Notes: generated by a model not told the origin, from the sequence alone. A stretch of DNA of 45,801 bases from Rhodospirillales bacterium (GCA_016185145.1 JACPOB010000038.1:1-45801); one strand, 5' to 3'. Counted from the stretch's first letter, positions 8,342-19,147 are shown. Numbers and translations are program-made.

Positions 8342-9658
8342 GTGGCCGGCAAACCGTTTCATCTCGCGTGGTTCCTCCAGGGCTCGAGCGCCCAGGCCTG
8401 GGGCGAAGCCTGGACCGGACATATCGGCACGTCGTGGATGGAGCCCGAGCTGTTCCTCAACATGGCGCGCACACTCGAGCGCGCCTGCTTCGACTACATC
8501 CTGCTCGAAGATTCATCCTATGTCGGCGAAAGCTTCGGCGGCTCGACAGAGATCTACCTGAAGAACGCCATCGCCGTGCCGCGCCAGGATCCCTCGGTGG
8601 TGGCGGCGCTGATGACCCAGGTGACGTCGCGCATCGGCATCGTTCCGACTTTCGGAACATATGCCTATCACCCCTACCTGCTCGCCCGCCTGGTGGCGAC
8701 GCTCGACCAGGTATCGGGCGGGCGCATCGGCTGGAACGCCGTCACTGGCAGCTCGGACTTCGCAGCCATGAACTTCGGCATGCAGGGCATGCCCGATCAT
8801 GACCTGCGCTACGACATGGCCGACGAATACATGGAAGTGTGCCGCGGCCTGTGGGGCTCGTGGGAGCCGGGCGCCATCATCGCCGACCGCAAGTCGGGCG
8901 TGCTGGTCGATCCGACGAAGGTCCATGCCGTCAATTACCAGGGCAAGTATTTCAGCACCCGCGGACCGTTGAATTCCGGGCCGGCGCCGCAGGGCCAGCC
9001 GGTGATTGCCCAGGCCGGCGGCTCGCCGCGCGGCCGCAAGTTCGCCGCCGCCCACGCCGACACCATCGTCGTGCATGCTAAGGGCATCGAGGCGATGAAG
9101 GCCTATCGCGAGGACGTGCACAAGTACATGGTCGCGCAGGGCCGCAAGCCGTCGGACTGCAAGGTGCTGTTCCTGATCAATCCGATCATCGGCGAGACCA
9201 TGGAAGAGGCCCACGATCGCAAGAAGAAGCGCGAGGCCATCGCCTTCGAGAAGATCGACGAACGGCTGGCGCATTTCGGCAAGGTCACCAACATCGATTT
9301 CGGCACGTTCGATCTCGACAAGCCGCTGCCCGATCACGTCACGACCAACGGTCACCAGGCCAACCTGGAACAGTTCCGCAAGATGGCGAACGGCCGGTCG
9401 ATCCGGGAGACCATGGCGAGCTTCAACGCCGTCGATCTCTCGGTCGAGCTTGTCGGCACGCCCGACCACATCGCCGCGCGCATGGGCGAGGTCATGGACG
9501 AGGTCGGCGGCGACGGATTCCTGTTCTCCATGCCCAACGTCAATCGCCGCACACTGGCGGAGATCGAGGATGGCCTGGTGCCGGCGCTGCAGGACCGCGG
9601 GCTGATGCGCAAGGCGTACGAGCACAAGCACTTCCGCGACAATCTTCTCGCGTACTGA
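8342..9658 (+). CDS. NtaA/SnaA/DszA-type FMN-dependent monooxygenase
   Basis: 438-residue flavin-dependent monooxygenase of the luciferase-like superfamily. Its length and strings (FYILLEDSS-like region DYILLEDSSYVG, TFGTYAYHPYLLARLVATLD, SGGRIGWNAVTGSSD, QAGGSPRGRKFAA) fit the nitrilotriacetate/dibenzothiophene-sulfone monooxygenase group. These enzymes use FMNH2 from a separate reductase. GTG 8342 is preceded by GGAGG at good spacing. It is the first gene of a run with an ABC importer (next start 25 bases downstream), suggesting that the imported compound is its substrate. No flavin reductase gene is adjacent. Confidence 0.88.
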   Translation: MAGKPFHLAWFLQGSSAQAWGEAWTGHIGTSWMEPELFLNMARTLERACFDYILLEDSSYVGESFGGSTEIYLKNAIAVPRQDPSVVAALMTQVTSRIGIVPTFGTYAYHPYLLARLVATLDQVSGGRIGWNAVTGSSDFAAMNFGMQGMPDHDLRYDMADEYMEVCRGLWGSWEPGAIIADRKSGVLVDPTKVHAVNYQGKYFSTRGPLNSGPAPQGQPVIAQAGGSPRGRKFAAAHADTIVVHAKGIEAMKAYREDVHKYMVAQGRKPSDCKVLFLINPIIGETMEEAHDRKKKREAIAFEKIDERLAHFGKVTNIDFGTFDLDKPLPDHVTTNGHQANLEQFRKMANGRSIRETMASFNAVDLSVELVGTPDHIAARMGEVMDEVGGDGFLFSMPNVNRRTLAEIEDGLVPALQDRGLMRKAYEHKHFRDNLLAY

Positions 9659-9683
9659 TCAACCCAAAAAGGCAGGCAGGCAC

Positions 9684-10790
9684 ATGAACAAGTTTGGTTC
9701 GACCCGCTTCGGTCGCCGCACGACCCTGGGCCTTCTGGGCGCGGGGCTCGCCGCGCCGTTCATCCGCCCAGCCGCCGCGCAGGCCGCCTGGCCCGAGCAG
9801 ACGACCATCCCCGACATCCTCAAGGGCTCGGGCGAAGTGCGCATCGCCGGCTTCGGCGGCACCATGAACGATGCGCAGCTCAAGGCCTACTACGAACCGT
9901 TCGAGAAGATCTCCGGCATCAAGGTGCGCGCCTTCCCCGGCTCCGATCCAACCAAGATCAAGGCGATGGTCGAGACCGGCAACGTCGAATGGGACTTGGC
10001 GCAGCTCAGCCGAGGCTCGATCATGAACCTCCAGAAGCGCGGAGACTATTTCGAGAAGATCGACTACGACATCGTCGATTCCGGCGTCGATCCCATCTAT
10101 CGCTTCGAGTACGGGCTGGAGATGCTGGTGTGGGCCCAAGTGCTGGCCTATCGCAAGGACCTCGTGAAGGGCGAGCCCAAGGGCTGGGCGGATTTCTGGG
10201 ACACTAAGAAGTTCCCCGGCGAACGCGCCATGTACGGCACCACCTCCGGCGGATTTCCGGAGATGGAATTCGCGCTGATGGCAGCCGGCGTGCCGCCAGA
10301 CAAGGTCTATCCGATCGACATCGACAAGGCCCTGGCAAGCTACGAAAAGATCAAGAAGGACGTCATCAAGTGGTGGGACACCGGCGCGATGCCCATCCAG
10401 CTCCTGACCGACCGCGAGGTCGCCATGACCACAGTGTGGAACGGTCGCATGGCGGCGCTGCAGGCGGCCGGCGTGCCCGCAGAGATTTCGTGGAGCCAGG
10501 GCCTCTCCAAGCGCGATGCCTGGGGCATCCCCAAGGGCGCAAAGAACAAGGCCAACGCCATGAAGTTCGTGGCCTACTCGACCATGGCGATTCCGCAGGC
10601 GCGCATCGCCTTCGCCATCCCCTACGGTTCGGTCAACGGCGGGTCGAACGAGTACATCCCGCCCGATCGGCTGGCCGTGCTGCCGAGCGCGCCCGACATC
10701 AAGAAACAGCTCGTCAACTACAACTACGATTGGTGGATCGACAACCGCGAAGCGGCGGTCAACCGCTTCAACAAATGGCTGCTGAGCTAG
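9684..10790 (+). CDS. ABC transporter substrate-binding protein (polyamine/opine-type), Tat-exported
   Basis: 368-residue periplasmic binding protein. The N-terminus FGRRTTLGLLGAGLAAPFI ends in a PAAAQA cleavage region and fits a twin-arginine signal. The mature part has IAGFGGTMNDAQLKAYYEPF and GSDPTKIKAMVETGNVEWDL, typical of the PotD/extracellular solute-binding family 1 proteins. A PotD-like C-terminal pattern (PPDRLAVLPSAPDIKKQLV) follows. The ligand may be a polyamine, amine or opine-like compound, but binding residues cannot be assigned. It is followed within six bases by the ATPase gene. Confidence 0.88.
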   Translation: MNKFGSTRFGRRTTLGLLGAGLAAPFIRPAAAQAAWPEQTTIPDILKGSGEVRIAGFGGTMNDAQLKAYYEPFEKISGIKVRAFPGSDPTKIKAMVETGNVEWDLAQLSRGSIMNLQKRGDYFEKIDYDIVDSGVDPIYRFEYGLEMLVWAQVLAYRKDLVKGEPKGWADFWDTKKFPGERAMYGTTSGGFPEMEFALMAAGVPPDKVYPIDIDKALASYEKIKKDVIKWWDTGAMPIQLLTDREVAMTTVWNGRMAALQAAGVPAEISWSQGLSKRDAWGIPKGAKNKANAMKFVAYSTMAIPQARIAFAIPYGSVNGGSNEYIPPDRLAVLPSAPDIKKQLVNYNYDWWIDNREAAVNRFNKWLLS

Positions 10791-10795
10791 CCGCC

Positions 10796-11887
<1,092 letters not shown>

Positions 11888-11902
11888 GGCGGTCTTTCAG
11901 AA

Positions 11903-11965
11903 TTCGGACCGCGGGCGTCTCGCCCGCCTCATGAGCATGAGCGGGCGGGACGCCCGCGGTCCGAA
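11903..11965. repeat. Palindromic repeat, copy between ATPase and permease genes
   Basis: TTCGGACCGCGGGCGTCTCG at 11903-11922 is mirrored by CGGGACGCCCGCGGTCCGAA ending at 11965, around the centre CTCATGAGCATGAGC. Arms match over most of their length, with one inserted base. The outer CGGACCGCG motif is shared with copies at 13632, 17331 and 30715. The centre provides ATG codons at 11931 and 11937 in frame with the downstream permease. Confidence 0.85.
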
Positions 11966-12785
11966 CATGATGCCGTTCCTTCTCGCCGCGCCGCTGATCC
12001 TGTTCATGCTCGCCTTCTACGCCTTGCCGGTGGTGGCGATGCTGATGCGCAGCGTTTCCGATCCGAGCTGGACACTGCAGCACTATGCCGCCCTGCCGGA
12101 CGATGCGGTGTTCCTGAAGACCTTCTCCAACACCTTCTACACCTCGCTGATCGTCACCCTGGCGAGCCTGCTGCTGGGCTATCCGGTGGCGATGGCCCTG
12201 GTGCGCGCGCCTCGCTGGGCGCCGGTCATCCTGGTTCTGATCATGCTGCCCTTCTGGACCAGCGTGCTGGTGCGCAGCTACGCCTGGATGGTGCTGCTGG
12301 GTCGTCATGGCCTGCTCAACGAGGCGCTGATCGCTGCCGGCATGATCGACCGGCCATTGCGCATCCTCAACACGCCGCTCGCCACCCAGATCGCGATGAG
12401 CCACATCCTGCTGCCCTACATGATCCTGCCGATCGCCAATGCGCTGCGCCAGATCGATCCCTCGCTGCTGCGCGCGGCGTCTGGCCTGGGCTCACCGCCA
12501 TGGCGCACCTTCCTGCAGGTGACGCTGCCGCTTTCCATGCCCGGTGTGGCGGCCGGCGTCCTGCTGGTGTTCGTGCTGGCGCTCGGTTTCTACATCACGC
12601 CGGCCATGGTGGGCGGCCCGCGCGAGATCACCATTTCCATGCTGATCGCCCAGCGCGTCGACCAGCTCGACTGGGCCTATGCCGCGACGCTCTCGGCGAT
12701 GTTGCTGGCCACCGCACTTGCCATCATCGGCGCCTTCTACCGCCTGCCGGGCGTCGGCAATGCGTTCCGGATGAACGCGCGATGA
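11931..12785 (+). CDS. ABC transporter permease (PotB-like)
   Basis: Inner-membrane permease with six predicted helices; the first is LLAAPLILFMLAFYALPVV. It has the binding-protein-dependent transport (EAA) loop near ASGLGSPPWRTFLQVTLPLS. With ATG 11931 the product is 284 residues and its first 12 (MSMSGRDARGPN) are encoded by the palindromic repeat. An alternative ATG at 11967 lies just after the repeat. Neither has a clear ribosome-binding site, so the start is unsettled. The frame is open through the repeat and beyond. It overlaps the next permease gene by four bases (ATGA). Confidence 0.86.
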   Translation: MSMSGRDARGPNMMPFLLAAPLILFMLAFYALPVVAMLMRSVSDPSWTLQHYAALPDDAVFLKTFSNTFYTSLIVTLASLLLGYPVAMALVRAPRWAPVILVLIMLPFWTSVLVRSYAWMVLLGRHGLLNEALIAAGMIDRPLRILNTPLATQIAMSHILLPYMILPIANALRQIDPSLLRAASGLGSPPWRTFLQVTLPLSMPGVAAGVLLVFVLALGFYITPAMVGGPREITISMLIAQRVDQLDWAYAATLSAMLLATALAIIGAFYRLPGVGNAFRMNAR

Positions 12786-13594
12786 CGAACCTCGGCACGA
12801 TGGGGAGGCGCATCTTGCCGGCGACCGTCGTCGGGCTGATCCTGCTGTTCCTCGCCTTTCCGATCGTGGTGGTGATCGTGGTGTCGTTCTCGTCGGCGAC
12901 CTACCTCACCTTCCCGCCGCCGGCCTTCGGCTTGAAATGGTACGACGCCTACTTCAGCAGCGCGGATTGGCTGCGGCCGACTTGGCTCAGCCTCTGGGTC
13001 GCCGCCGCCGTCGTGGTGGTGGCGACGCTGCTCGGCACGCTGGCAGCGCTCGGCATCGCCCGTCTGCCGAGCGCAGCACGGGTCGTGGCAGCAGGACTGG
13101 TGCTGTCGCCGCTGATCGTGCCTGGAATCGTCGTGGCAATCGGCATCTACTACGCCTTCGCGCGCTATGGCCTGGTGGGCTCGCCGGTCGGCCTGATCAT
13201 CGCCCATACCTGCCTCGCCGTCCCCTTCGTCGTCACCAGCGTGAGCGCGAGCCTCGCCGGCATCGATCCGCGACTCGAGCAGGCGGCGCTCAGCCTCGGG
13301 GCCACGCCGCGCGGCACGTTCTTCCAAGTCACGCTGCCCCTGATTCGTCCGGGCGTGCTGGTCGGCGCGCTGTTCGCTTTCATCACCTCGTTCGACGAGC
13401 TGGTCGTGGCCCTGTTCATCTCGGGCTCCGGCGCCGTCACCCTGCCGCGACGCATGTGGGACGACCTGCGCTTCCAGATCGATCCCACGATCGCCGCGGT
13501 CTCGACGCTGACGATCGTGCTGACGGTCCTGCTGATGGCGATCGCCCACTTCCTGAAGAAGCGCGCCGAGCGTCAGATCATCAAAGTGGCGTGA
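12782..13594 (+). CDS. ABC transporter permease (PotC-like)
   Basis: 270-residue second permease of the same importer. The first membrane helix is TVVGLILLFLAFPIVVVIVV, followed by the family motif SATYLTFPPPAFGLKWYDAY. The EAA loop is EQAALSLGATPRGTFFQVTL, and the last helix precedes a basic tail (KKRAERQ). ATG 12782 overlaps the stop of the first permease. It ends the monooxygenase-ABC operon and is convergent with the Old Yellow Enzyme gene across a palindromic repeat. Confidence 0.92.
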   Translation: MTNLGTMGRRILPATVVGLILLFLAFPIVVVIVVSFSSATYLTFPPPAFGLKWYDAYFSSADWLRPTWLSLWVAAAVVVVATLLGTLAALGIARLPSAARVVAAGLVLSPLIVPGIVVAIGIYYAFARYGLVGSPVGLIIAHTCLAVPFVVTSVSASLAGIDPRLEQAALSLGATPRGTFFQVTLPLIRPGVLVGALFAFITSFDELVVALFISGSGAVTLPRRMWDDLRFQIDPTIAAVSTLTIVLTVLLMAIAHFLKKRAERQIIKVA

Positions 13595-13615
13595 CTGCCC
13601 GGGGGGCGCGTGTGT

Positions 13616-13704
13616 CTTCTCATATTCTTCCGGACCGCGCGCGTCTCGCGCGCCTCATGACCATGAGCGAGCCGAAGGCTCGCGGTCCGGAAGAGCATGA
13701 GAAG
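13616..13704. repeat. Palindromic repeat in a convergent gap
   Basis: Outermost arms CTTCTCAT (13616-13623) and ATGAGAAG (13697-13704) enclose CTTCCGGACCGCG (13627-13639) and CGCGGTCCGGAAG (13681-13693). Inside are two non-identical mini-hairpins (GCGCGCGTCTCGCGCGC and GAGCCGAAGGCTC) separated by a CATGACCATGAG centre. This is a modular copy. It fills the gap between the permease and Old Yellow Enzyme genes. Confidence 0.85.
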
Positions 13705-13706
13705 AC

Positions 13707-14864
13707 TCACTCGGCGTTCATGCCTTTCATGTAGGTCGACGGCACGACGCTCTTCACCGACTGCGCGCGCTTGGCGAGCCAGTAGGCCTGCGCCGGCGGC
13801 ACCGAGCCGAACTGCCGGTCGACGCCGAGCTTCTGAGCGGCATCCATCGGCCAGTTCGGGTTGTAGAGAAGCTCGCGCGCCAGCGCGATCAGGTCGGCCC
13901 GGCCCTCCTGCAGGATCTGCTCGGCCTGGTCGGCATGCACGATCAGCCCGACCGCCATGCTCATGATGTCGGCATCGCGCCGCAGCCGCTCGGCATAGGG
14001 CACCTGGTAGCCGTAGGTCACCGGCCCGGCGCTCACCACCGGCGAGCCGCGCATGCCGCCCGAGCTGCAGTCGATCACGTCGACGCCCTTGGGCTTGAGG
14101 ATCTTGGCCAGCGCCACGCTCTGGTCGGGCCCCCAGCCGGCATCGTCCTCGACCGAGAAGCGCACGAACAACGGCTTGCTCGCCGGCCAATAGGTGCGCA
14201 CGCACTCGACGACTTCTATGCAGAAGCGCATGCGGTTGAGCTCGCTGCCGCCGTACTCGTCGTTGCGCACGTTCGAGAAAGGCGACAGGAATTGGTGAAT
14301 CAGATAGCCGTGCGCGGCATGGATGTCGAGCACGTCGAAGCCCGCCTCGTGCGCGCGCCGCGCCGCCTGGCCCCAGCGCTCGATGACCTGCGGGATCTCC
14401 TCTCGCGTCAGCGCGCGCGGCGTCGGATCGGTCTCCGGCGCGCTCCTGGCGCTCGACGACACCAGCTCCCACTGGTCCCAATCGTCGATGCCGTCCGGCT
14501 TGAGCGGCGCCCCTCCCTCCCACGGCCGGAAGCGCCGGGCCTTGCGCCCGGAATGGCCGAGCTGGATGCCAGGCACCGAATTGTGTTGCCGGATGAACTC
14601 GACGCAGCGCTTCAAGCCGGGGACGAACTTGTCGTCCCAGATGCCGAGGTCGCCCACCGTGCCGCAGCCGCGCCGCTCGACCTTGGTCGATTCCATGATC
14701 ACCAGTCCTGCCCCGCCCGCGGCATAGCGGCCGGCGTTCATCAGGTGCCAGTCGGTGGCGAAACCCCTGTCGGCCGAATACTGGTGCATCGGCGCCACCA
14801 CGACGCGGTTCTTCAGCGTCACGTCGCGGATTGAAATCGGTTCGAACAGCATCGGCTGCGCCAT
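13707..14864 (-). CDS. NADH:flavin oxidoreductase, Old Yellow Enzyme family (YqjM/XenA-like)
   Basis: 385-residue FMN-dependent ene-reductase of the TIM-barrel OYE family. Substrate-binding histidines are H182 and H185 in DIHAAHGYLIHQFLSP, followed by the subclass signature NVRNDEYGGS; FMN contacts include QLGHSGRKA. The segment APMHQYS (about 24-30) stands where YqjM/XenA-type enzymes usually have PMCxYS, so the redox-tuning cysteine is replaced by histidine. ATG 14864 has GGGGGAG upstream; the much longer open frame to 15572 is not coding because it runs antisense through the CoA-binding gene. It starts 15 bases from that divergent gene. Confidence 0.9.
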   Translation of the reverse strand: MAQPMLFEPISIRDVTLKNRVVVAPMHQYSADRGFATDWHLMNAGRYAAGGAGLVIMESTKVERRGCGTVGDLGIWDDKFVPGLKRCVEFIRQHNSVPGIQLGHSGRKARRFRPWEGGAPLKPDGIDDWDQWELVSSSARSAPETDPTPRALTREEIPQVIERWGQAARRAHEAGFDVLDIHAAHGYLIHQFLSPFSNVRNDEYGGSELNRMRFCIEVVECVRTYWPASKPLFVRFSVEDDAGWGPDQSVALAKILKPKGVDVIDCSSGGMRGSPVVSAGPVTYGYQVPYAERLRRDADIMSMAVGLIVHADQAEQILQEGRADLIALARELLYNPNWPMDAAQKLGVDRQFGSVPPAQAYWLAKRAQSVKSVVPSTYMKGMNAE

Positions 14865-14879
14865 GTATACTCCCCCACC

Positions 14880-15368
14880 ATGTCCGCCGTGAATCACGAC
14901 CGCTACGACGACGCCTACCTGCGCCGGATCCTGCGCGAGACCAAGACCATCGCAATGGTCGGCGCCTCGGCCAACTGGAATCGCCCGAGCTATTTTGCAA
15001 TGAAGTACTTGCTCGACCGCGGCTACCGGATCCTGCCGGTCAATCCCGCCGCCGCCGACCAGGAGATCATGGGCCAGAAGGTCTACGGCTCGCTCGAGGA
15101 ACTGCCGCAGAAGGTCGACATGGTCGACATCTTCCGCAACTCCGAGGCCGCCGGCCCGATCACCGACGCCGCGATCGAGCATGGCGCCAAGGTGGTGTGG
15201 ATGCAGCTCGGCGTGCGCAATGACGCCGCCGCCGAGCGGGCGGAAAAGGCCGGGCTGAAAGTCGTCATGAACCGCTGCCCCAAGATCGAGCACTCGCGGC
15301 TTTCCGGCACCATCGAATGGCATGGCATCGCCAGCGGCGTCATCAGCAGCAGGAAGCGAGCCCTCTAG
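14880..15368 (+). CDS. CoA-binding domain protein (YccU-like)
   Basis: 162-residue single Rossmann-fold protein of the CoA_binding_2 family. It has the nucleotide loop AMVGASANWNRPSY, then YRILPVNPAAADQEIMGQKV, VDIFRNSEAAGPI, WMQLGVRND and the conserved end MNRCPKIEH. This domain is related to succinyl-CoA synthetase alpha, but stand-alone members have no established reaction. It is divergent from the OYE gene, with only 15 bases between starts, so the promoters must overlap into the coding regions. The gene is followed by about 290 bases without a convincing gene. Confidence 0.85.
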   Translation: MSAVNHDRYDDAYLRRILRETKTIAMVGASANWNRPSYFAMKYLLDRGYRILPVNPAAADQEIMGQKVYGSLEELPQKVDMVDIFRNSEAAGPITDAAIEHGAKVVWMQLGVRNDAAAERAEKAGLKVVMNRCPKIEHSRLSGTIEWHGIASGVISSRKRAL

Positions 15369-15650
15369 CAGCAGCTCCGCACCGAGGTTCTGACGGTTGA
15401 TCGACCTCGATCCGATACGGTGACAGCATTGCCTGCACGTCGGCCGAGCGACGCAAGCCGTGGTATGACGGCGGCGGCGGCTCCCAGATATGGCCCCTCC
15501 TGGAGCGTCAAAAGTCGCAATAAAAGAACCCGGCTCTGCCGCCATGCCGGCGCGCACTGAAGTTATTGACAAGAACGGTAGTTCTCGATAGAGTGCGAGC
15601 GTCTGTCGCTCTATGCATCGTTTATCCGACTGTAAGCCAGACCGCTCCTG
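15369..15650. other. Intergenic stretch without a recognisable gene
   Basis: Between the CoA-binding gene and the rubredoxin-fusion pseudogene I see no open frame with coding character. The only structured element is the promoter-like sequence at 15566-15594, followed by a small dyad ATAGAG...CTCTAT (15588-15614). Confidence 0.6.
15566..15594 (+). promoter_or_regulatory. Promoter-like sequence with operator dyad, no target gene
   Basis: Perfect -35 TTGACA (15566-15571), 17-base spacer and TAGAGT (15589-15594; 4 of 6). The spacer holds the dyad AGAAC-GGTA-GTTCT (15572-15585), a layout typical of TetR-type repressor sites. It points into the 3' end of the opposite-strand rubredoxin-fusion gene, so no obvious product is driven. 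Confidence 0.4.
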
Positions 15651-15707
15651 CCCTGGAGCCGGTCATCCCGTCCGGCTGCGTTCAGCCGGGCGGGATGGAC
15701 TCCAGGG
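15651..15707. repeat. Long hairpin at the end of the rubredoxin-fusion gene
   Basis: Outer arms CCCTGGAG (15651-15658) and CTCCAGGG (15700-15707); inner arms CATCCCGTCCGGCTG (15664-15678) and CAGCCGGGCGGGATG (15683-15697) with one mismatch and loop CGTT. It differs in sequence from the CGGACCGCG repeats. It may serve as a terminator for the minus-strand gene, although there is no T run. Confidence 0.6.
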
Positions 15708-16281
15708 GGCAGTCAGCAGGGTGGAGACCTTGAAGGTCTGGCCGATCGGCAGCGCGCCCGGCGCATCGCCGACCAGGCAGGTGACACGGTCGGCGCCGGT
15801 GCGGGCGTCGAAGCGTGCCCGCCGGTAGGATGGCGGCGCCAGCAGCTGGCCGGCGGCACCCACACGTAAATGACGTGAAGATCCTTCTCGCCGATGTTCC
15901 GCTCGCTGTGCTTCCCGCTCGAACCTGCGGAGAACACGTAGTAGTCGTCGCGCCGCAGCTCATCGACCTTGCCGATCGTGTTGATGTGGGTCAGCGCGCC
16001 GAAGGCCATGAAGCTGGAGTGGCGGCTGATCGCGCCCTCGGGATGGCCCGCGACGTAGCTGGCGTTTGGCCCGGTCGACGGCAGGTAGGAAATGACGGCC
16101 GCGCCTCAGACCAGTACGGGATCTCGACCATCTCGAAGCCCGACTTCGGCGTTCCGCAGTCCGGGCAAACCCGGTCGTCAGGAACGTCCGTCCAGCGCGT
16201 CCCTGGCGCGATACCATGCTCGGGCAGGCCGCGTGCCTCGTCGTAGGAGAAGCCACATCCAAGACACAGATACTTCTTCAT
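15663..16281 (-). pseudogene. Rubredoxin fused to an unrecognised domain, broken by two frameshifts
   Basis: Starting at ATG 16281, residues 1-55 are a complete rubredoxin: CLGCG (C6, C9), [16 protein letters not shown] and CPDCG (C39, C42) bind one iron. The frame then continues as an Arg/Pro-rich shadow. Sensible sequence resumes in a second frame (from [20 protein letters not shown] to HVIYVWVPP). After about 15855 it resumes in a third frame (GQLLAPPSYRRARFDARTG to IGQTFKVSTLL). Each jump equals one missing base in a GC run, near 16097-16105 and 15848-15857. Restored, the gene would encode about 200 residues: rubredoxin plus a C-terminal domain I do not recognise. Either a fresh pseudogene or sequencing error. 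It is divergent from the luciferase-like oxidoreductase gene, 37 bases apart, for which rubredoxin could be an electron carrier (inference). Confidence 0.75.
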
Positions 16282-16318
16282 CGAGACCTTGTAGCATCGG
16301 CCCAAACAGAGGAAACGC

Positions 16319-17323
16319 ATGAAATTCGGCGTCTTCGACCACATGGACCGTGCCGGTCCCGATCTCGGCCGGCAATTCGACGAGCGGCTGCGGCTGATCG
16401 AGCTCTACGAGCGCGCGGGCTTCCACGCCTATCATCTGGCCGAGCATCACGCCACGCCGCTCGGCATGGCGCCGTCGCCCAGCGTGTTCCTGGCCGCCGT
16501 GGCCCAGCGCACCAGGCGGCTGCGCTTCGGGCCGCTGGTCTACACCGTCAACCTCTACCATCCGCTCAGGCTGATCGACGAGATCTGCATGCTCGACCAG
16601 ATGAGCGGCGGCCGGCTGGAGCTCGGCATCGGCCGTGGCATCTCGCCCTACGAGGTGGGCTACTACGGCGTCGATCCCGCCACCGGGCCGGAGCGCTTCG
16701 CCGAGGCCATGCAGGTCATCATGAAAGGCCTGACCGGGAAGCGGCTGAACCACGAGGGCAAGTACTTCACCTTCAAGGACGTGCCGATGGAGATGCGGCC
16801 GGTGCAGCAGCCGCATCCGCCATTGTGGTATGGTGCCAATTCGCTGGAGAGCGCCGATCGGCTGGCCAAGCAGGCCTGCAACACCGTGGTCGGCATGCGC
16901 GCCGACGGCGTCGGCCAGTTCTCGGCGCGCTATCGCGCAGCGTGGAAGGCGCTGGATCGCGCCGACGAGGACCTGCCGCTGATCGGGCTGAGCCGCCATG
17001 TCGTGGTTGGCGATACCGACCGCGAGGCGCAGAGCGCCGCCAAGCGCGCCTTCGTTCTGTGGTACGACGCGTTGATCCATCTCTGGCGCGCCCATGGCGT
17101 GGGCCTGCCGCGCCAGATGATCCCCGCCGAGTTCGAGCCGGCGCTGGAAGGCGGGTACATCGTTGCCGGGTCGCCTTCGACGGTGCGCGACCGGCTGAAG
17201 AAGGACAACGAGATCGCCGGCATCAACTACTGCCTGTGCCGGCTGGCCTTCGGCGACCTGTCGTTCGAGGAGTCGTCGCGCTCGATCGAGCTTTTGGCCA
17301 AGGAAGTGATGCCGGCGCTCTGA
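16319..17323 (+). CDS. Luciferase-like (LLM) flavin-dependent oxidoreductase
   Basis: 334-residue TIM-barrel flavoprotein close in style to alkanal monooxygenase. It starts [16 protein letters not shown] and has [20 protein letters not shown] (AEHH is the luciferase-like active-site segment), [32 protein letters not shown] and the C-terminal [12 protein letters not shown]. It would use reduced flavin and oxygen, or F420; subgroup and substrate are not assignable. ATG 16319 has a GAGG site nine bases upstream. It is divergent from the rubredoxin-fusion gene, and a perfect palindrome begins three bases after its stop. Confidence 0.87.
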   Translation: MKFGVFDHMDRAGPDLGRQFDERLRLIELYERAGFHAYHLAEHHATPLGMAPSPSVFLAAVAQRTRRLRFGPLVYTVNLYHPLRLIDEICMLDQMSGGRLELGIGRGISPYEVGYYGVDPATGPERFAEAMQVIMKGLTGKRLNHEGKYFTFKDVPMEMRPVQQPHPPLWYGANSLESADRLAKQACNTVVGMRADGVGQFSARYRAAWKALDRADEDLPLIGLSRHVVVGDTDREAQSAAKRAFVLWYDALIHLWRAHGVGLPRQMIPAEFEPALEGGYIVAGSPSTVRDRLKKDNEIAGINYCLCRLAFGDLSFEESSRSIELLAKEVMPAL

Positions 17324-17325
17324 CT

Positions 17326-17392
17326 CTTCCGGACCGCGAGCTTCCAGCTCGCTCATGAATCATGAGCGAGCTGGAAGCTCGCGGTCCGGAAG
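17326..17392. repeat. Perfect 67-base palindrome (REP-like)
   Basis: Left arm 17326-17358 and right arm 17360-17392 are perfect reverse complements over 33 bases with a single unpaired A at 17359. The arm reads CTTCCGGACCGCG, then GAGCTTCCAGCTCGC, then TCATGA. It is the best-preserved copy of the dispersed family and lies between the convergent oxidoreductase and HtrA genes. Confidence 0.95.
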
Positions 17393-17419
17393 ATCATGAG
17401 CGCTCCAACAAGAAGAGGC

Positions 17420-17448
17420 CCGCGGCCCCACTTACGCGTGAGCCGCGG
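17420..17448. terminator. GC hairpin in the convergent gap
   Basis: CCGCGGC (17420-17426) pairs with GCCGCGG (17442-17448). There is no T run. It may add to termination from the plus-strand oxidoreductase gene. Confidence 0.25.
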
Positions 17449-17555
17449 ACCCCGTCCCCCTCCGTGAAACACGCCCGTCGCTTGTGCAACGCGGTTCGGG
17501 TCGTGCCCCCCTCCTTGAAGATCGATGTGCTGCTAAGAAGAAACGATCGGGTGAG

Positions 17556-17588
17556 AAAAAGCCGGCGATGGTGGGGCCACCGCCGGCT
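17556..17588 (-). terminator. Rho-independent terminator of the HtrA gene
   Basis: Stem GCCGGCG (17561-17567) with CGCCGGC (17581-17587), extended by partial pairing inward, followed on the minus strand by a run of five T (17560-17556). It lies 18 bases past the HtrA stop. Confidence 0.7.
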
Positions 17589-17605
17589 CTCTCGAGAGGA
17601 TCAGC

Positions 17606-19147
<1,542 letters not shown>

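Noticed and set aside
13707..15572. 621-residue open frame extending the Old Yellow Enzyme upstream
   Set aside because: It covers the divergent CoA-binding gene antisense and lacks conserved content. The enzyme starts at 14864 with a good ribosome-binding site.
15613..15828. 71-residue plus-strand open frame downstream of the orphan promoter
   Set aside because: It reads through the long hairpin and antisense to the rubredoxin-fusion gene, with no coding character or ribosome-binding site.
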